NCBI GenBank assembly: GCA_025667525.1
Contig: CM046875.1
Location: forward strand, 116,674,340 to 116,738,339
Direction of reading: 5' to 3'
DNA length: 64,000 bases
Source: Glebionis coronaria
Taxonomy: Eukaryota > Streptophyta > Magnoliopsida > Asterales > Asteraceae
Position numbers and translations under genes: made by a program
Shown: one piece after another, positions 11,678-23,091 of the stretch
Layout: every line of letters begins with the position of its first letter
Numbering within the stretch: the stretch's first letter is position 1
Notes under the pieces: generated by a model
Databases searched by the model: none
Told to the model about the DNA's origin: nothing
The model's input: the letters and a program-made list of their open reading frames with translations, nothing else

Positions 11678-11889
11678 GAATTTAACTTGTTGAGTTAAAG
11701 TTTCTTGTTAGATCTTTCAAAAATAGATTGAGGATTGAATCATCATAACCTTAGGAGTAACAGCAAAAACATCATGAAGTAGTACCAGATAACACACAAA
11801 CCTTGCTGCTACTAACATATCTTGTGGAGCTTTTTGAAATATTGGAAAACATATGCACTTGTTAAATCTTCACAGAAATATGAGCAGAT

Positions 11890-12380
11890 TTGATAAGCCT
11901 TTACCAAGTAGCTGCTCGCTCTTGGGCTAGCTAGTCTTTCTGGTGGAATCAAGCATCACCCTAGGAGACCAGTACCCAGCCCAACTCTTAGAACGTAAAT
12001 CAATGGTGAGTGGGAGTACCCTGATGATTTTGGGTAAACCATCACAACCATCAACGGATTTAAGGAAAGTCTTTACCAGAAGCCGTACCCCCTGGACTAG
12101 CCAACTCTTAGAAATAAATCATCGGTGAGTTGAAAACCCTATAGCTTTGAGCAAGCCATTATAGCTATCAACGGATTTGATGTATATCTTTCCCAAGAAC
12201 CGTACCCCCTTGGACTAGTCACTCTTCAGTCTAGGACCTAGGTGAGTGAATACCATCCAATTTTGGGTAAAATGGGAACCATCAACGGATTTGATAATCA
12301 CACCAGAGTCGTACCCTCATGGTGAATCAACTCTTTCTTGTTTGTGAGGCATGGTGAGTTGAACACCATTTGTTGTGTGG
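11890..12380. repeat. Tandem repeat of about 115 bp, roughly four units
   Basis: Imperfect units share the order GCCGTACCCCCTGGACTAG, ACTCTTAG, GGTGAGT and ATCAACGGATT. The last motif recurs at about 12051, 12168 and 12282, giving periods of 117 and 114 bp. The array lies in the non-coding stretch between the end of the copia extra ORF and its 3' LTR. Confidence 0.75.
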
Positions 12381-12636
12381 AAGCAAACCAATACCAGAAG
12401 TACACATCAAACAGCCCAAGTGTGAAAAGATTTTACTGTGTTAAAGTATAAGCATATATTATATAAAGTTACACTTTATTTTTTTTATCAAAGTATAAGC
12501 AGATATTATTAAAAGTTATATGTTTTTTTAAAAAAATATAAAAATAAATGAAGTATGTGTTAGTCACCAAAAGGTGTACACATTGGTGAAAAGAATACAA
12601 AAAAGTAAAAGAAGTATAAGAACAATCATACCAGAA

Positions 12637-15532
12637 TCACAGACCAGACGCTACAACCTTGTCAGCATGAAGTCTAGCCTGAATGGACTCAACCAAAGTA
12701 GTGGCCATGGATGACTCATTCCCAGCAGGATCAATGGACACCACCAAGTGACTTTCCAACATAGCTTCCATAGTATAAATGGTAAGACGATAGGCTTGAT
12801 CCACCAGCATGAAAATTCTCTTCCCAGACTCCAACTCCAACACATGAACAACACACCCCGCATGTAATTTCCATCGACAAATCACCCATTGGGGTTGATC
12901 CTACCATATACCAGTACTAGCAAAACCAGGTGGATAATCTAACATAATCTTCAAATCACCCCAAAGAACTAAACAAGGCCATGCAGCAGGAGAAACAGGG
13001 ACAACATCATCAACCAACCCATATAAAAACATAAGATCCTAAAGATGTTTTATAGACTTGAAAAGTACTTATGGTGGCCATCTGCTGTTCGGTTCATATG
13101 AGTGAAAGTGCCAGCAACAATGGGTTATGGTTGGATTTCCCAGTGCACAATGTGACCACTGCCAAGAGGTATATCATCATCGCTCTCAGAAGCGGCATCA
13201 ATCATATTAGCAGAATCCTTATTCTCCCAATGAATCACCAGACCACGACGACCTTTCTTCTTACCAATAGACCTGCGAGGCTTATCCGTAGAAGCCGAAG
13301 GTTCCTACTTTACCTTGGCCTTGGTGGCAACACCAATAGGGTTATCAGTATCAACAGGGAGTGGTGAAGGAACAATGGCATCATTCTTTGGAGTAGAATC
13401 AACAACCATTGGAGTAGGAGCAGCAACATCTGGTGTAGTAGAAGAATCAGGAACTGGTGGAGTATAAGTAACAACCTTTGGAGAAGTAGGAGGTGGAGCA
13501 ACAACAAAACCCAAATCATGTGAACCAACAGGAGTGGAAGGAGCAGCCATGGGAGTGGGTGTAGGAGCTGAAGGAGTGGGTGCAGCAGGTGATGGATATG
13601 TGGCATTGGCAGACAAACTTACCTCCTTTTGCTTGAGCTTGAGCATATTGTTGTACAAGTTCTTGAGCTCCTCATCCGACAATTACTTCACCCTCTTCAT
13701 GGGCCGTCCAATAGTGAAATAAGCTCCAGTTTGATTCTTCACATATTGTTACATAAGCTTCTTTTGTTGAGCATAAGAGAGGGGCATGTTGCGTTGGATT
13801 TCACGAAGTTGAGAAGCAAGATCCTTCCTTTGCCTATGAATCAGTGAGGTAACCCTTTGAGCACAATTAGCTTCATTCGCACCTTCCCTCAAGATATCCA
13901 AAAACTGAGAGATATTGGAATTGAGGACAGTGACCACATCCATCCAGTCTTTGTTATCCCAAAACATGGCATTATGCCTCACTTGCTCCTGTCTTTGCTT
14001 CGTAAGAGCCCCAGCCTCAGTCGCAGCCTTAGCCTCTTGCTCCCCGTGCATTCTCCTAGCAACTTCTTCACTTAACCTCTCTTCCTCAAGTTGTCTGCGT
14101 GTGTGCTTGCGAGGAGGAGATGGTGCATCAGTCACAGGAGCTTTGCCTTTATCAGCAGCTGAGGGACCAGGAGTTGGAGAACTTGGTGTAGGGGTAGCAG
14201 CCGGAGTGGGAATGATATAAGCACTAGGAGGAGCAGGTATCTCCTCACTAGGCTTAGCTGCAAACGCTGCCCTAGCCAGAATAGATAAGCCATCCATCCA
14301 CATTGGTCTCCTCATCATCAGAATCAGACACCACCACATGCTTCTTGTGGTGTCTTAATTTTAGCTCTAACTACTTAACTCGGGAAGCCAAAGGAATCAT
14401 AAAATATCTTGTAAATTGACGATGTTTGTTGAGATCAGCTTCCAAATATTGAATCTTCTCATAATACTTATTAACCAAAGCAAGCAAAAATGTAAGAGTA
14501 ACATGTTCCACAGCTTCCCTACCAAGAGAACTTGGTTGAGGGGAGGCTTCATCGGGACCAGTAGTAAAGGCTTGGTCAACATTAGGAGCAGGTGCCTCTG
14601 GCACAAATAAAGAAGATGGCTCCCCATGAGAATGGTGGATAGGACTAGTAGGTGGAGTATCAAGAAAAGGAGATACAAGAGGAACATTAGAAGAAGCAGC
14701 CTTTGGGAAAGAAGACACCTCAACGGCCACCTCAGCAGAAGGATCCTCATGAGGTATCTCAATCACCAGATCCTCAGTCACATGAATCTCCTCCTCTATG
14801 GGATCATCAACCACATGAGGTTCCTCCTAGGCTTCTTCAGCCAGAGGAATCTCATTGGGATCCTCTTGGGCAATGCCCAACATAGCAGGAGTGAGGGGGA
14901 TTTTAAGACCAAGATAAGCAAGCTTCATTTTAGCATAAACCTTAGGAATTAACCTACCAGGCACATACTCTTTACGATTTCTAGGCACACACATAAGAAT
15001 TTGTTGTAGAAACCTAGGATACATTAGGAACTTCTTCTTAATACAACTATGATTTCCTACCATGCTATCCAATATATATCTAGAGAAATTGAACCTACGA
15101 CCCTGGGCAAGAAAAATCAAACCAGTAGCAAGAGAGATGGGAAATTGATCCCAACTCCCAGCCTTGGGAATCAAACAATGAATCAAGAAGTGAATAAGAA
15201 GCTTCCATTGGTGTGAAAATCTATTTTTTGAAAATTGAATTTCCCTTCATGATTATACCCAATGGCAGCCATCCCATCCAAGACTTCATCATTAGTGAGG
15301 GAATCAATGCCATCAACATCTTAGAGATGCAGGGCAGACCTAATAGAGGCTTCATTCACCACATATGGACGACCATCTATGGTGGCATCAATCTCTGTGG
15401 GGTGACCCACAACATCTCGAACATCAGTAGTTGCCCAAAACTGACGTATGAGTGTGTCATAGACAGTAGGGTAAACAATAAGAGAATACCTAATGTTTGA
15501 AACCTCCAAGAACTCCAAGATCTCTGTATAGT
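12637..15532 (-). pseudogene. Copia extra ORF after pol (env-position), C-terminal bulk, degenerate
   Basis: Read right to left, open pieces form one decayed protein. First comes YTEILEFLEVSNIRYSLIV, then TLIRQFWATTDV, a variable region, then DQFPISLATGLIFLAQGRRF, FSRYILDSMVGN and KKFLMYPRFLQQIL. A Pro/Ser/Thr-rich linker follows, then a charged coiled-coil-like stretch (RRQLEEERLSEEVARRM), NMPLSYAQQKKLM, and a C-terminal WKLHAGCVVHVL...RIFMLVDQAYRL piece ending at 12637. I recall this order from Asteraceae copia polyproteins, where it follows RNase H; SIRE/Maximus-type elements carry an env-position ORF there. Function is unknown. Several stops and frameshifts separate the pieces. The N-terminus is displaced to 40132-40206 by element A. 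Confidence 0.75.
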
Positions 15533-15976
15533 TAATAAGTGTGAAAACACTTATCCTTTTACCACTTATTTCCAATAATAACAAGACCAAAACGTGTATT
15601 GCATGTCGTAAAAGTCGGAATTATGCGTGGTTTGTGATTTTATTGTGTTTTAGGACCAAAAGTTGCAAAAGGAAGAAAACATGGGCTATCACGGGCTTTT
15701 ATCGAAGAAAAAGACTAAAGACGAAGTCGAAAGATCGATAATGCAAAAAGAACGGAAGTCCAAGGCCAATTCTGAAGATTTATCGAAGAAAAAGTCTAAA
15801 GACGAAAGTTTAATGAAGTCGAAGAACTCAAGTCTAATTATAGAAGAAAATTATAAGACAAGTTCAACTAATATCGACTAATCCCGAGACGACGTCGAGA
15901 AAGACAAAGAAATTAAGTCGAGTCGAGACGAGAAGAAAGAAATAAGATAGCTTAAGCATGTAATCTTCCCACCTCC

Positions 15977-16009
15977 TATAAATACCCTCCTAATGTGTCA
16001 TTAGGAGGG
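15977..16009 (+). promoter_or_regulatory. TATA box and start-site hairpin of element A
   Basis: TATAAATA at 15977-15984 is followed at once by a perfect 11-bp stem, CCCTCCTAATG (15985-15995) and CATTAGGAGGG (15999-16009), with a TGT loop. Transcription would be expected to start near the 3' arm. The hairpin is retained in the two 3' LTR copies near 25590 and 28310, with only the outermost pair changed to a wobble. Confidence 0.65.
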
Positions 16010-16565
16010 TGGTTAGGTGGTTAATTTTTAGTGTAGTTTATTTTTAGTTTTTCAAGTTTTTCTTAAGTTTTCTTCTCTCTAGTTTTCCAAGTTTAATAAC
16101 TTTAATCTTGTAATCTTTTGATATTAATCTTTAATCAATCAAGCTTATTTTCTTAATTCTCATTCTACCTTTCTTAATCTTTTACTTAATCTTAATAATC
16201 ATGTAGTTTTATCTTAATCTTGTTTATGGTTTGATTGTATAGCTTATTTGATTGTGCTTATTAAATTGGTGATCTTAAAAAGTTTCTAATTCAAAGTGCT
16301 TATTTTTCTTAATATTCATGCTTAATAGTTTTTAAGAAATAAGTAGTTTTTGGATAAGTTTATGTTTTTTTTATAAAAAAGTGATTTTTGATTTCTAGCT
16401 TATTTAGAGTTTTAAAAGTTCTTTAATTCTAGCTTATTTACTTTTCCTCAAAATCTTTTTGGTTAAGTTTTTGGTAAAGTGCTTATTGATTTTTGGGCTT
16501 ATTTTCTTAAATTTTCTTGTTAAGGTACAAAAACCCCTTTATTTCGACTATTGTCACCTTCCCTT

Positions 16566-17045
16566 GTATTCCGGATAAGGGTCAGTTCCTTATTCAGGAT
16601 AAGAGTTCGAAATTCATTCCGAATAGTGTTCATCAGGAGATCCCGGATAAGGCTCGAAGGTAATTCCGGATAACCCACCGTTTGGATTATTCCGGATAAG
16701 GTTCAATAACTAAGGATTCCGGATAGTGATCATAAGTTCATTCCGGATAAAAATTATTCCGGATAAGGTGTAGGATTGCATTTCCCGGATAAGGTTCAGA
16801 AGAAAGTATTCCGGATAAGTATCCAGAACTTATTCCGGATAAGCCTCAAGTGTCGTTTTTTCCGGATAAGAATTATATTGCTTTTTCCGGATAAGACCCG
16901 AAGACGATTCCGGATAAGCACCTCAACAAATTATTCCGGATAAGATCCCAATTGCTCAATTCCGGATAAGCTGCATTTTATTTTCCCGGAAAAGCCACAG
17001 CTCTTCATTCCGGATAACATTCCAGATAATATTCTGGATAAGGTT
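16566..17045 (+). repeat. TTCCGGATAAG motif array in A's LTR
   Basis: About 17 copies of CCGGATA or close variants, most preceded by ATT or TTT, plus degenerate forms (ATTCAGGATAAG, TTCCAGATAAT, ATTCTGGATAAGG), separated by 8-25 bp of unrelated sequence. Spacing is irregular, so this is not a simple tandem repeat. It lies downstream of the TATA box and would be transcribed. The same array is in the 3' LTR copies, and a related array is in element B. Confidence 0.85.
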
Positions 17046-17306
17046 AAGTATTTCTAGTTTTTAAATTTTAATTTTTTCCGCCTTTTTACTTAGAATTATT
17101 TTAACTTGTCTTGTCTTAGTTTAAATTTTCAAGCTTTCATTTTTATTCATTCACTTAACGACATTTCCATTTTTTGTTTAAAATAGATAATCAAACCTTT
17201 TTATTTTCCACCAAGAACAATTGAGTCGCACTTTCTACCAGTAATCAATTCGAAAAGACTTGGAACGAATTTATTTTCACACGAGGCTAAAAAACCTTGT
17301 ATTAAA

Positions 17307-17324
17307 TGGCGTCGTTGCCGGCTC
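17307..17324 (+). other. Primer binding site of element A, tRNA-Asp type
   Basis: TGGCGTCGTTGCCGGCTC. Plant tRNA-Asp would pair with TGGCGCCGTTGCCGGGGA, so 14 of the first 15 positions match before divergence. An Asp primer is characteristic of Athila-type elements. Confidence 0.8.
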
Positions 17325-17583
17325 TTTTCGTTAAGATTAACGGTTTTTAGTGAGAGACGCGTTGGATTTTGTGATCCGTTCAATTTTGAACGTTATTTTC
17401 CTTGCTTTAAAATTTTCAAAAATCCATAAAAAATATAAAATTTTCAAAAATACAAAAAAATAGAAAACATATAAAAACCAAAAATATTTCTTGTATATTT
17501 TTCTTTTTGTAGGTGTGCATGCGTACTCGTGCTCGTAAGAAGAAAGTAGCTCAAGTGAAGTCATTACTCCACCAATTGTCACC

Positions 17584-18735
17584 ATGGACAATCAACCAAT
17601 GATCGAGCTTTTGCAATCAAACGTAGAGGGCAACACCGATGCTATTGTCATACCCGAGATTGGAGCCAACAACTTTGAGCTTAAATCCGGCTTCATTCAA
17701 ATGTTCTCTGCTCAACCCTTCTTGGGGCGTTCAATTGATGATCCTCATGACCACATAAAAAGGTTTCTTCAACTCACCAATACGGTTAAGTACAATGGGG
17801 TATCACAAGAAGTGATTCGCTTGCAACTTTTTCCTTTCTCCTTAGAGGGATAAGCCCGGCATTGGCTTGATAAGGAACCGCCACAAAGCATTCTTATGTG
17901 GACGGATTTAGAGACAAAATTCATCAACTACTTTTTCCCACCCTCACGTACTACCGCTTTGCGGAATGAAATCATTACTTTTGAACAATAGTATGGTGAG
18001 TCATTTAGTGAATCTTGGGACCGTTTTAAGGAACTTTTAAGAAAGTTTCCACAACATGGTTTAACAAAAGTACATCAAATTAATACTTTTTACAATGGTT
18101 TAAGCATGAATGACCAAGATTCACTAAATAGTGCCTCGGGGGGTAATATTTTGGTTAAGTCTGCTAATGCCGCTTGGGATATTATTGAGAACAAGTCTAG
18201 AGTGCAAACCAAGAGTGTTCGGACCAATGTGGCTAGTGCTAGCACTAATGAGAGCGACAAGAGAATTGACAAGCTTACTTCGCTTGTTGAATCACTTGCT
18301 CTCCAAGCCGCCAACAATACCAAAGCTATCACTGCCCAAGCTAGTGCTTTGAGTCAATCTTGTGAAATATGCGGGGGATCTCACTCATACACCGATTGTC
18401 CTTCGACTCATTACAATCCAGCAAATGTGTATGCCTCCAATGGTACCTATTTTACAGGAGGCTATGAAGCACGTCCTCAAGGTGACCACAACTTGCTCAG
18501 CTATCGCTCAAACAACTTTCTTTCACCACCCGGTTTCCCCCTCAAAACCCAAATAACCTTAATCGCAACAATCAAAACCAACCACGTGCTTCAAATCAAT
18601 ATCAAAACCAAAGAAACCCATATCCACCTGAAAGAAACAACCAAGTTTACCACCAACCTGCTTATCAACCACCTGCCTACCATGCTCCTCCCAACCAACC
18701 CACTGCATTACACCAAGAGGTTGAAACTTACATAA
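17584..18735 (+). pseudogene. Element A gag (capsid and zinc knuckle), broken
   Basis: Athila-type gag forming the particle shell. It has ANNFELKSGFIQM, then DPHDHIKRFLQLTNTVKYNG and VIRLQLFPFSLEG, the core FINYFFPPSRTTALRNEI, INTFYNGLSMNDQDSLNSA, and a zinc knuckle CEICGGSHSYTDC (CX2CX3HX4C). Stops interrupt it at 17851-17853 (CAA to TAA, by comparison with B) and 17989-17991 (CAG to TAG). The frame is lost after about 18540 by an indel in the Asn/Gln/Pro-rich stretch. The start at 17584 is the first ATG in frame, after a Ty3-like leader. Confidence 0.9.
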
Positions 18736-18752
18736 GGACTAATGATGCGATA

Positions 18753-20318
18753 GTGCAGAATCTTCAACGGGAAATGGCCAACATGAAAGCACATATGGTG
18801 AAACAAGGGAATGATCTTCGATCCGATATGCGAAACTCTTTTAAAAGTCAAACGAATGACTTAAGGAACATGATGGCTAGTTTCTTCCCAAGTAATCAAG
18901 CCTCTGGATCGGGTTCTCTTCCGAGTAACACCGTTGCTAATCCAAGAGGGGAGATGAAAGCAATCACCACTCGCAGTGGAAAAGGTTTAAAGGAACCCGA
19001 GCTTCCTACACCTACACCGGTGATTGTGACAAAGGAAAACGAGTCTCCTTCTCCAATTCCTCCAACTTCTACTCCTCCACCTTCTATTTCTCCAATTCCT
19101 CCACCTTCTACTTCTACCCCTCCACCACCCAAGGATGTGAGTGAGAATTCTATCCCAAAGCCTTCATCTCAACCCAATATACCTTATCCTTCAAGGTTGA
19201 GGAAAGAGAAATTGAAGAACAAGGATGATATTCAGGTTTCTAACTTTCTCAAAATGTTTAAACAACTGAATTTCAATATATCCTTTGTTGAGGCTCTCGC
19301 TCACATGCCTAAATATGCTAAAATGTTTAAAGATCTTCTCAGTGATAAGGAAAAACTCCTCGAACTCGCTCAGACCCAACTTAACGAGAATTGCTCCACA
19401 ATGCTCTTAAGAAAATTACCAACCAAACTTGGTGATCCGGGTCGTTTCTTGATTCCTTGCAACTTCCCTGGGGTAGAGAATTGTATGGTCTTAGCTGATC
19501 TAGGTACTAATATCAACTTAATGCCTCTAAGCGTTTGGAAACAATTGTCTCTACCCGAGCTAGTCCCCACACGAATGACTTTGGAATTAGCTAACCGCAC
19601 GGTTGCTTATCCAGTGGGGATAGCCGAAGACGTCTTCGTTGGTGTCGACAAATTCACCTTTCCAGCGGATTTTGTTGTCATTGACTACGAGATGGACCCC
19701 CGTGTTCTATTAATCGTTGGACGTCCATTCCTGAGGACCGGTCGCACTCTCATTGATTTAGCCGCGGGCGAATTAATCATGAGAGTTGGTGACGATAAAA
19801 TCGTCTTCAACATGGGTAAACTTTCTAAGCATCCTTCTGAAAACGAGAGTGTTAATTTCATTGACGTTCTTGATAAGGCCTGTGAAGAACATTTCAAAGA
19901 CGCTTGTAAAAGTGGTTCTTCTTCTCTACCCATTGTTGAGACCGTTGCCTCTATTGCTCCATCACTAACTCCATTTGGAGAAAGTGATTTCATCTTGAAA
20001 GAATTTAAAGCAACTTTGGGAGATGTGGACTTAAAATATGAAGATTCTCCCTCCAATTGGGATGAAGACATTCGTACCATTGAGAAACTTCTCAATGAGT
20101 ACCATATTTCTCCACCATCTCCTAAGGATATCTCTATCGATGAACCAAATTTGACTACGTCTTCCATCGAAAATCCTCCGGATTTAGAGCTTAAGGACCT
20201 ACCGTCTCATCTCGAGTACGTTTTCCTTGAAGACAACAAGAAGTCACCCATCATCATCGCTAAGGACTTGAAAGAGGAAGAAAAATCCCGACTTATCGCC
20301 GTGCTGAAGAACCACTAG
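18753..20318 (+). pseudogene. Element A gag C-terminus, aspartic protease and linker
   Basis: A 521-codon open frame. It starts in a coiled-coil-like region (REMANMKAHMVKQGNDL), passes a Pro/Thr/Ser-rich linker, then FLKMFKQLNFNISFVEALAH and a retropepsin-like domain (LADLGTNINLMPLSVWKQ ... VGRPFLRTGRTLIDLAAGEL). The protease would cleave Gag-Pol. The usual D-L-G-A-S is D-L-G-T-N here (Asp codon 19497-19499), while B keeps D-L-G-A-S, so activity is doubtful. The frame ends in TAG at 20316-20318, and the same frame continues into reverse transcriptase, so this is a nonsense mutation (AAG to TAG). Confidence 0.9.
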
Positions 20319-21627
20319 AAAGCGATTGCTTGGAAAATCTCCGATATTCGTGGAATTGATCCTCACTTCTGCACACATAAAATTCTCATGGAGGACGACT
20401 TTAAACCTGCTATTCAAAGCCAAAGAAGGGTGAATCCTAAGATCCATGACGTTATCAAAAAAGAGGTTATCAAACTTCTTGATGCGGGAATGATCTATCC
20501 TATCTCGGATTCACCATGGGTTAGTCCCGTCCATTGTGTGCCTAAGAAAGGCGGAATCACCGTTGTGCCCAATGAAAACAACGAGTTGATTCCTACTCGT
20601 CTCGTTACAGGGTGGAGAGTTTGCATAGACTATCGCAAACTCAATGATGCTACGAGAAAGGATCATTTTCCCCTTCCTTTCATGGACCAAATGCTTGAAC
20701 GTCTAGCGGGTAATGATTATTACTGCTTCTTAGACGGTTTCTCCGGGTATTTTCAAATTCCCATCGATCCCAAAGACCAAGAGAAAACCACATTCACTTG
20801 TCCTAAAGGAACATTTGCCTACAAAAGAATGCCTTTCGGCTTATGCAATGCTCCTGGGACTTTCCAAAGGTGTATGATGGCTATCTTCCATGACATGGTT
20901 GAAGAAACTATGGAAGTCTTCATGGATGATTTCTCGATTTATGGTGATTCTTTCTCTCATTGCCTTGCCAATTTGGAACGCATGCTTAAGCGGTGCGAAG
21001 ACACTCGCCTTGTTCTAAATTGGGAAAAATGCCATTTCATGGTAAAAGAAGGCATTGTGCTTGGACATAAAATCTCAAAAGCCGGTCTGGAAGTTGACCG
21101 TGCTAAAGTGGATGTCATAGCCAAATTACCTCCACCTTTAACCGTGAAGGGTGTGAGAAGTTTCCTTGGTCATGCGGGCTTCTATCGTCGATTCATTCAA
21201 GATTTTTCTAAAATCGCTCGCCCGATGACCCACCTCTTAGAAAAAGATACCCCCTTCATCTTTTCCAAAGAGTGTCTTGAATCCTTCAATCTTCTTAAGG
21301 ACAAGCTAACTAAGGCACCAGTCTTGGTTACCCCTAATTGGGAGCTACCTTTTGAGTTGATGTGTGATGCTAGCGACTTTGCTATTGGAGCGGTTTTGGG
21401 CCAAAGAGTGAACAAACACTTCCAACCAATCCATTACGCAAGCAAGACTATGACGGGGGCTCAATTGCATTATACCACTACCGAAAAAGAGCTTTTAGCT
21501 GTAGTGTATGCTTTTGAGAATTCCGCTCCTATCTTGTTCTTTCCACCACCATCGTGTATACCGATCATTCCGCGTTGAAGTACTTGTTGACTAAGCAAGA
21601 TTCTAAGCCAAGATTCTTCGTTGGGTT
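20319..21627 (+). pseudogene. Element A reverse transcriptase and RNase H
   Basis: Reads through from the protease frame. Reverse transcriptase motifs are in order: WVSPVHCVPKKGG, GWRVCIDYRKLNDATRKDHF, CFLDGFSGYFQIPI, TFAYKRMPFGLCNAPGTFQR, and the catalytic box VFMDDFSIYGDS near 20920. Next come FLGHAGFYRRFI and the RNase H entry LMCDASDFAIGAVLGQR, then [19 protein letters not shown] 1-nt deletion near 21518, judged against B, breaks the frame (ORF stop at 21578), and a second shift near 21618 precedes the next open piece. The enzyme copies the genomic RNA into DNA in the cytoplasmic particle. Confidence 0.93.
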
Positions 21628-23091
21628 TTGCTCCTTCAAGAATTCAACATTGAAATTCGTGACAAGAAGGGAGCCGAAAACCTAGCCGCGAATCATCTAA
21701 GTAGACTTGAGGATCCTTATCAAGGGGATCATCCAAATAAAGAGATCAATGACTCTTTTCCTTTTGAGGCCTTAATGTCTATCAACTCCAATCTTGATGA
21801 CACCCCGTGGTTTGCGGACATTGCAAACTACTTAGCGGGTGGAATTCTCAAGGAAGGGTTAACATCCCAACAAAAGAAAAAGTTCTTTAAAGATATTGAA
21901 CATTATTTCTGGGACGACCCTTACCTCTTTAAACAATGTGCGGATCTTGTCATTCGTCGATGTGTTGATGGGCCGGCAGCGGTACAAATCCTTGACTCTT
22001 GCCATAAAGGACCCACCGGTGGTCACTTTGGTCCCAATTATACCGCAAAGAAAGTATTCGACTCCGGATTTTATTGGCCCACCATTTATCATGACGCTCA
22101 CTAAATGGTTAAACATTGTGATGCTTGCCAAAGACAAGGCAAGATCACACATAAAGATGAGATGCCTCAAAATTTCATACAAGAATGTGAAATCTTTTAT
22201 GTATGGGGTATCGACTTTATGGGGCCATTTCCATCATCTAAAGGGAACAAGTACATCCTCGTAGCCGTTGACTACGTTTCTAAATGGGTTGAAGCTAAGG
22301 CTCTCCTTACGAATGATGCGAGGGTGGTTGTGAACTTTTTGAAGCAGCTTTTTGCTCGATTCGGTGTTCCTCGTGCTATAATCAGTGACCGCGGGACTCA
22401 TTTTTGCAATGATCAATTCGCAAGAGTCATGGCTAAGTACGTTGTTAATCATCGTCTTTCCACCGCCTATCATCCCCAAACAAATGGTCAAGCCGAGATT
22501 TCCAACTGTGGATTGAAGCGAATTCTGGAGCGTACTGTGGGAGAGCATCGTGCCTCTTGGGCCGATAAATTAGATGATGCTTTGTGGGCTTTCCGTACCG
22601 CTTACAAGACCCCGATTGGTTGTACACCTTATCGTCTTGTGTACGGGAAAGCATGCCACCTCCCTATTGAGCTAGAACATAAGGCATACTGGGCCTTGAA
22701 GTGGGCTAACTTCGACATCAACAAAGCCGGTGATCTTCGGAAGATTCAAATTAACGAGCTTAATGAACTAAGGAATGAAGCTTACGAGAGCTCACTGATC
22801 TACAAGGAGAAGACCAAGATCATCCATGATGCAAGGATTAAGAACCGAGAGTTCCACATTGGTGATCAAGTCTTACTTTTTAACTCTCGGTTGAAGATCT
22901 TCTCGGGCAAGTTGAAGAGCCGCTGGTCTGGTCCATTCACCATCGCCAAAGTCTTTCCCTATGGCACCATTGAGATTTCTCAGCCAAATGGGCCCAATTT
23001 TAAGGTGAATGGCCAGCGTTTAAAGTTGTACTTTGGTGAGGACATCTCTCATGAGATGATTCCATCCCTCACCACGTTTCCCATGAACTAG
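21628..23091 (+). pseudogene. Element A RNase H end and integrase
   Basis: The open frame starts in the RNase H tail ([20 protein letters not shown]). The integrase zinc domain follows ([14 protein letters not shown], then [12 protein letters not shown]), then the catalytic core with DDE residues: D in [13 protein letters not shown] in [10 protein letters not shown] and E in TNGQAEISN. The C-terminal domain is [23 protein letters not shown] and [18 protein letters not shown] at 22102-22104 interrupts it between YHDAH and MVKHC, and the frame continues on both sides. No chromodomain is seen, as expected for Athila. The natural end is the stop after LTTFPMN at 23089-23091. Confidence 0.93.

Larger units (their letters stand above)
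15533..17304 (+). repeat. 5' LTR of element A (1772 bp)
   Basis: Begins TAATAAGTGTGAAAACACTTATC, a small palindrome, and ends GTATTA two bases before the primer binding site. It contains a TATA box at 15977, a hairpin at 15985-16009 and a dense CCGGATAAG array at 16566-17045. The matching 3' LTR is 25140-26704 plus 39937-40131. A 72-codon Lys/Glu/Ser-rich frame at 15663-15881 recurs in every copy but lies upstream of the TATA box, so I do not call it a gene. Confidence 0.92.

Noticed and set aside
13310..13606. Leu/His-rich minus-strand ORF
   Set aside because: It is a frame-shifted reading of the Pro/Ser/Thr-rich linker of the copia extra ORF.
15663..15881. 72-codon Lys/Glu/Ser-rich ORF conserved in A's LTR copies (also 25270-25488, 27990-28208)
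   Set aside because: It lies upstream of the TATA box, and its conservation is explained by the copies being LTRs of one element plus a recent duplication. The E fragment does not keep the same protein.
16566..17045. CRISPR-like array
   Set aside because: The motif is only about 10 bp, spacing is irregular, spacers are short and variable, and the context is a plant LTR.
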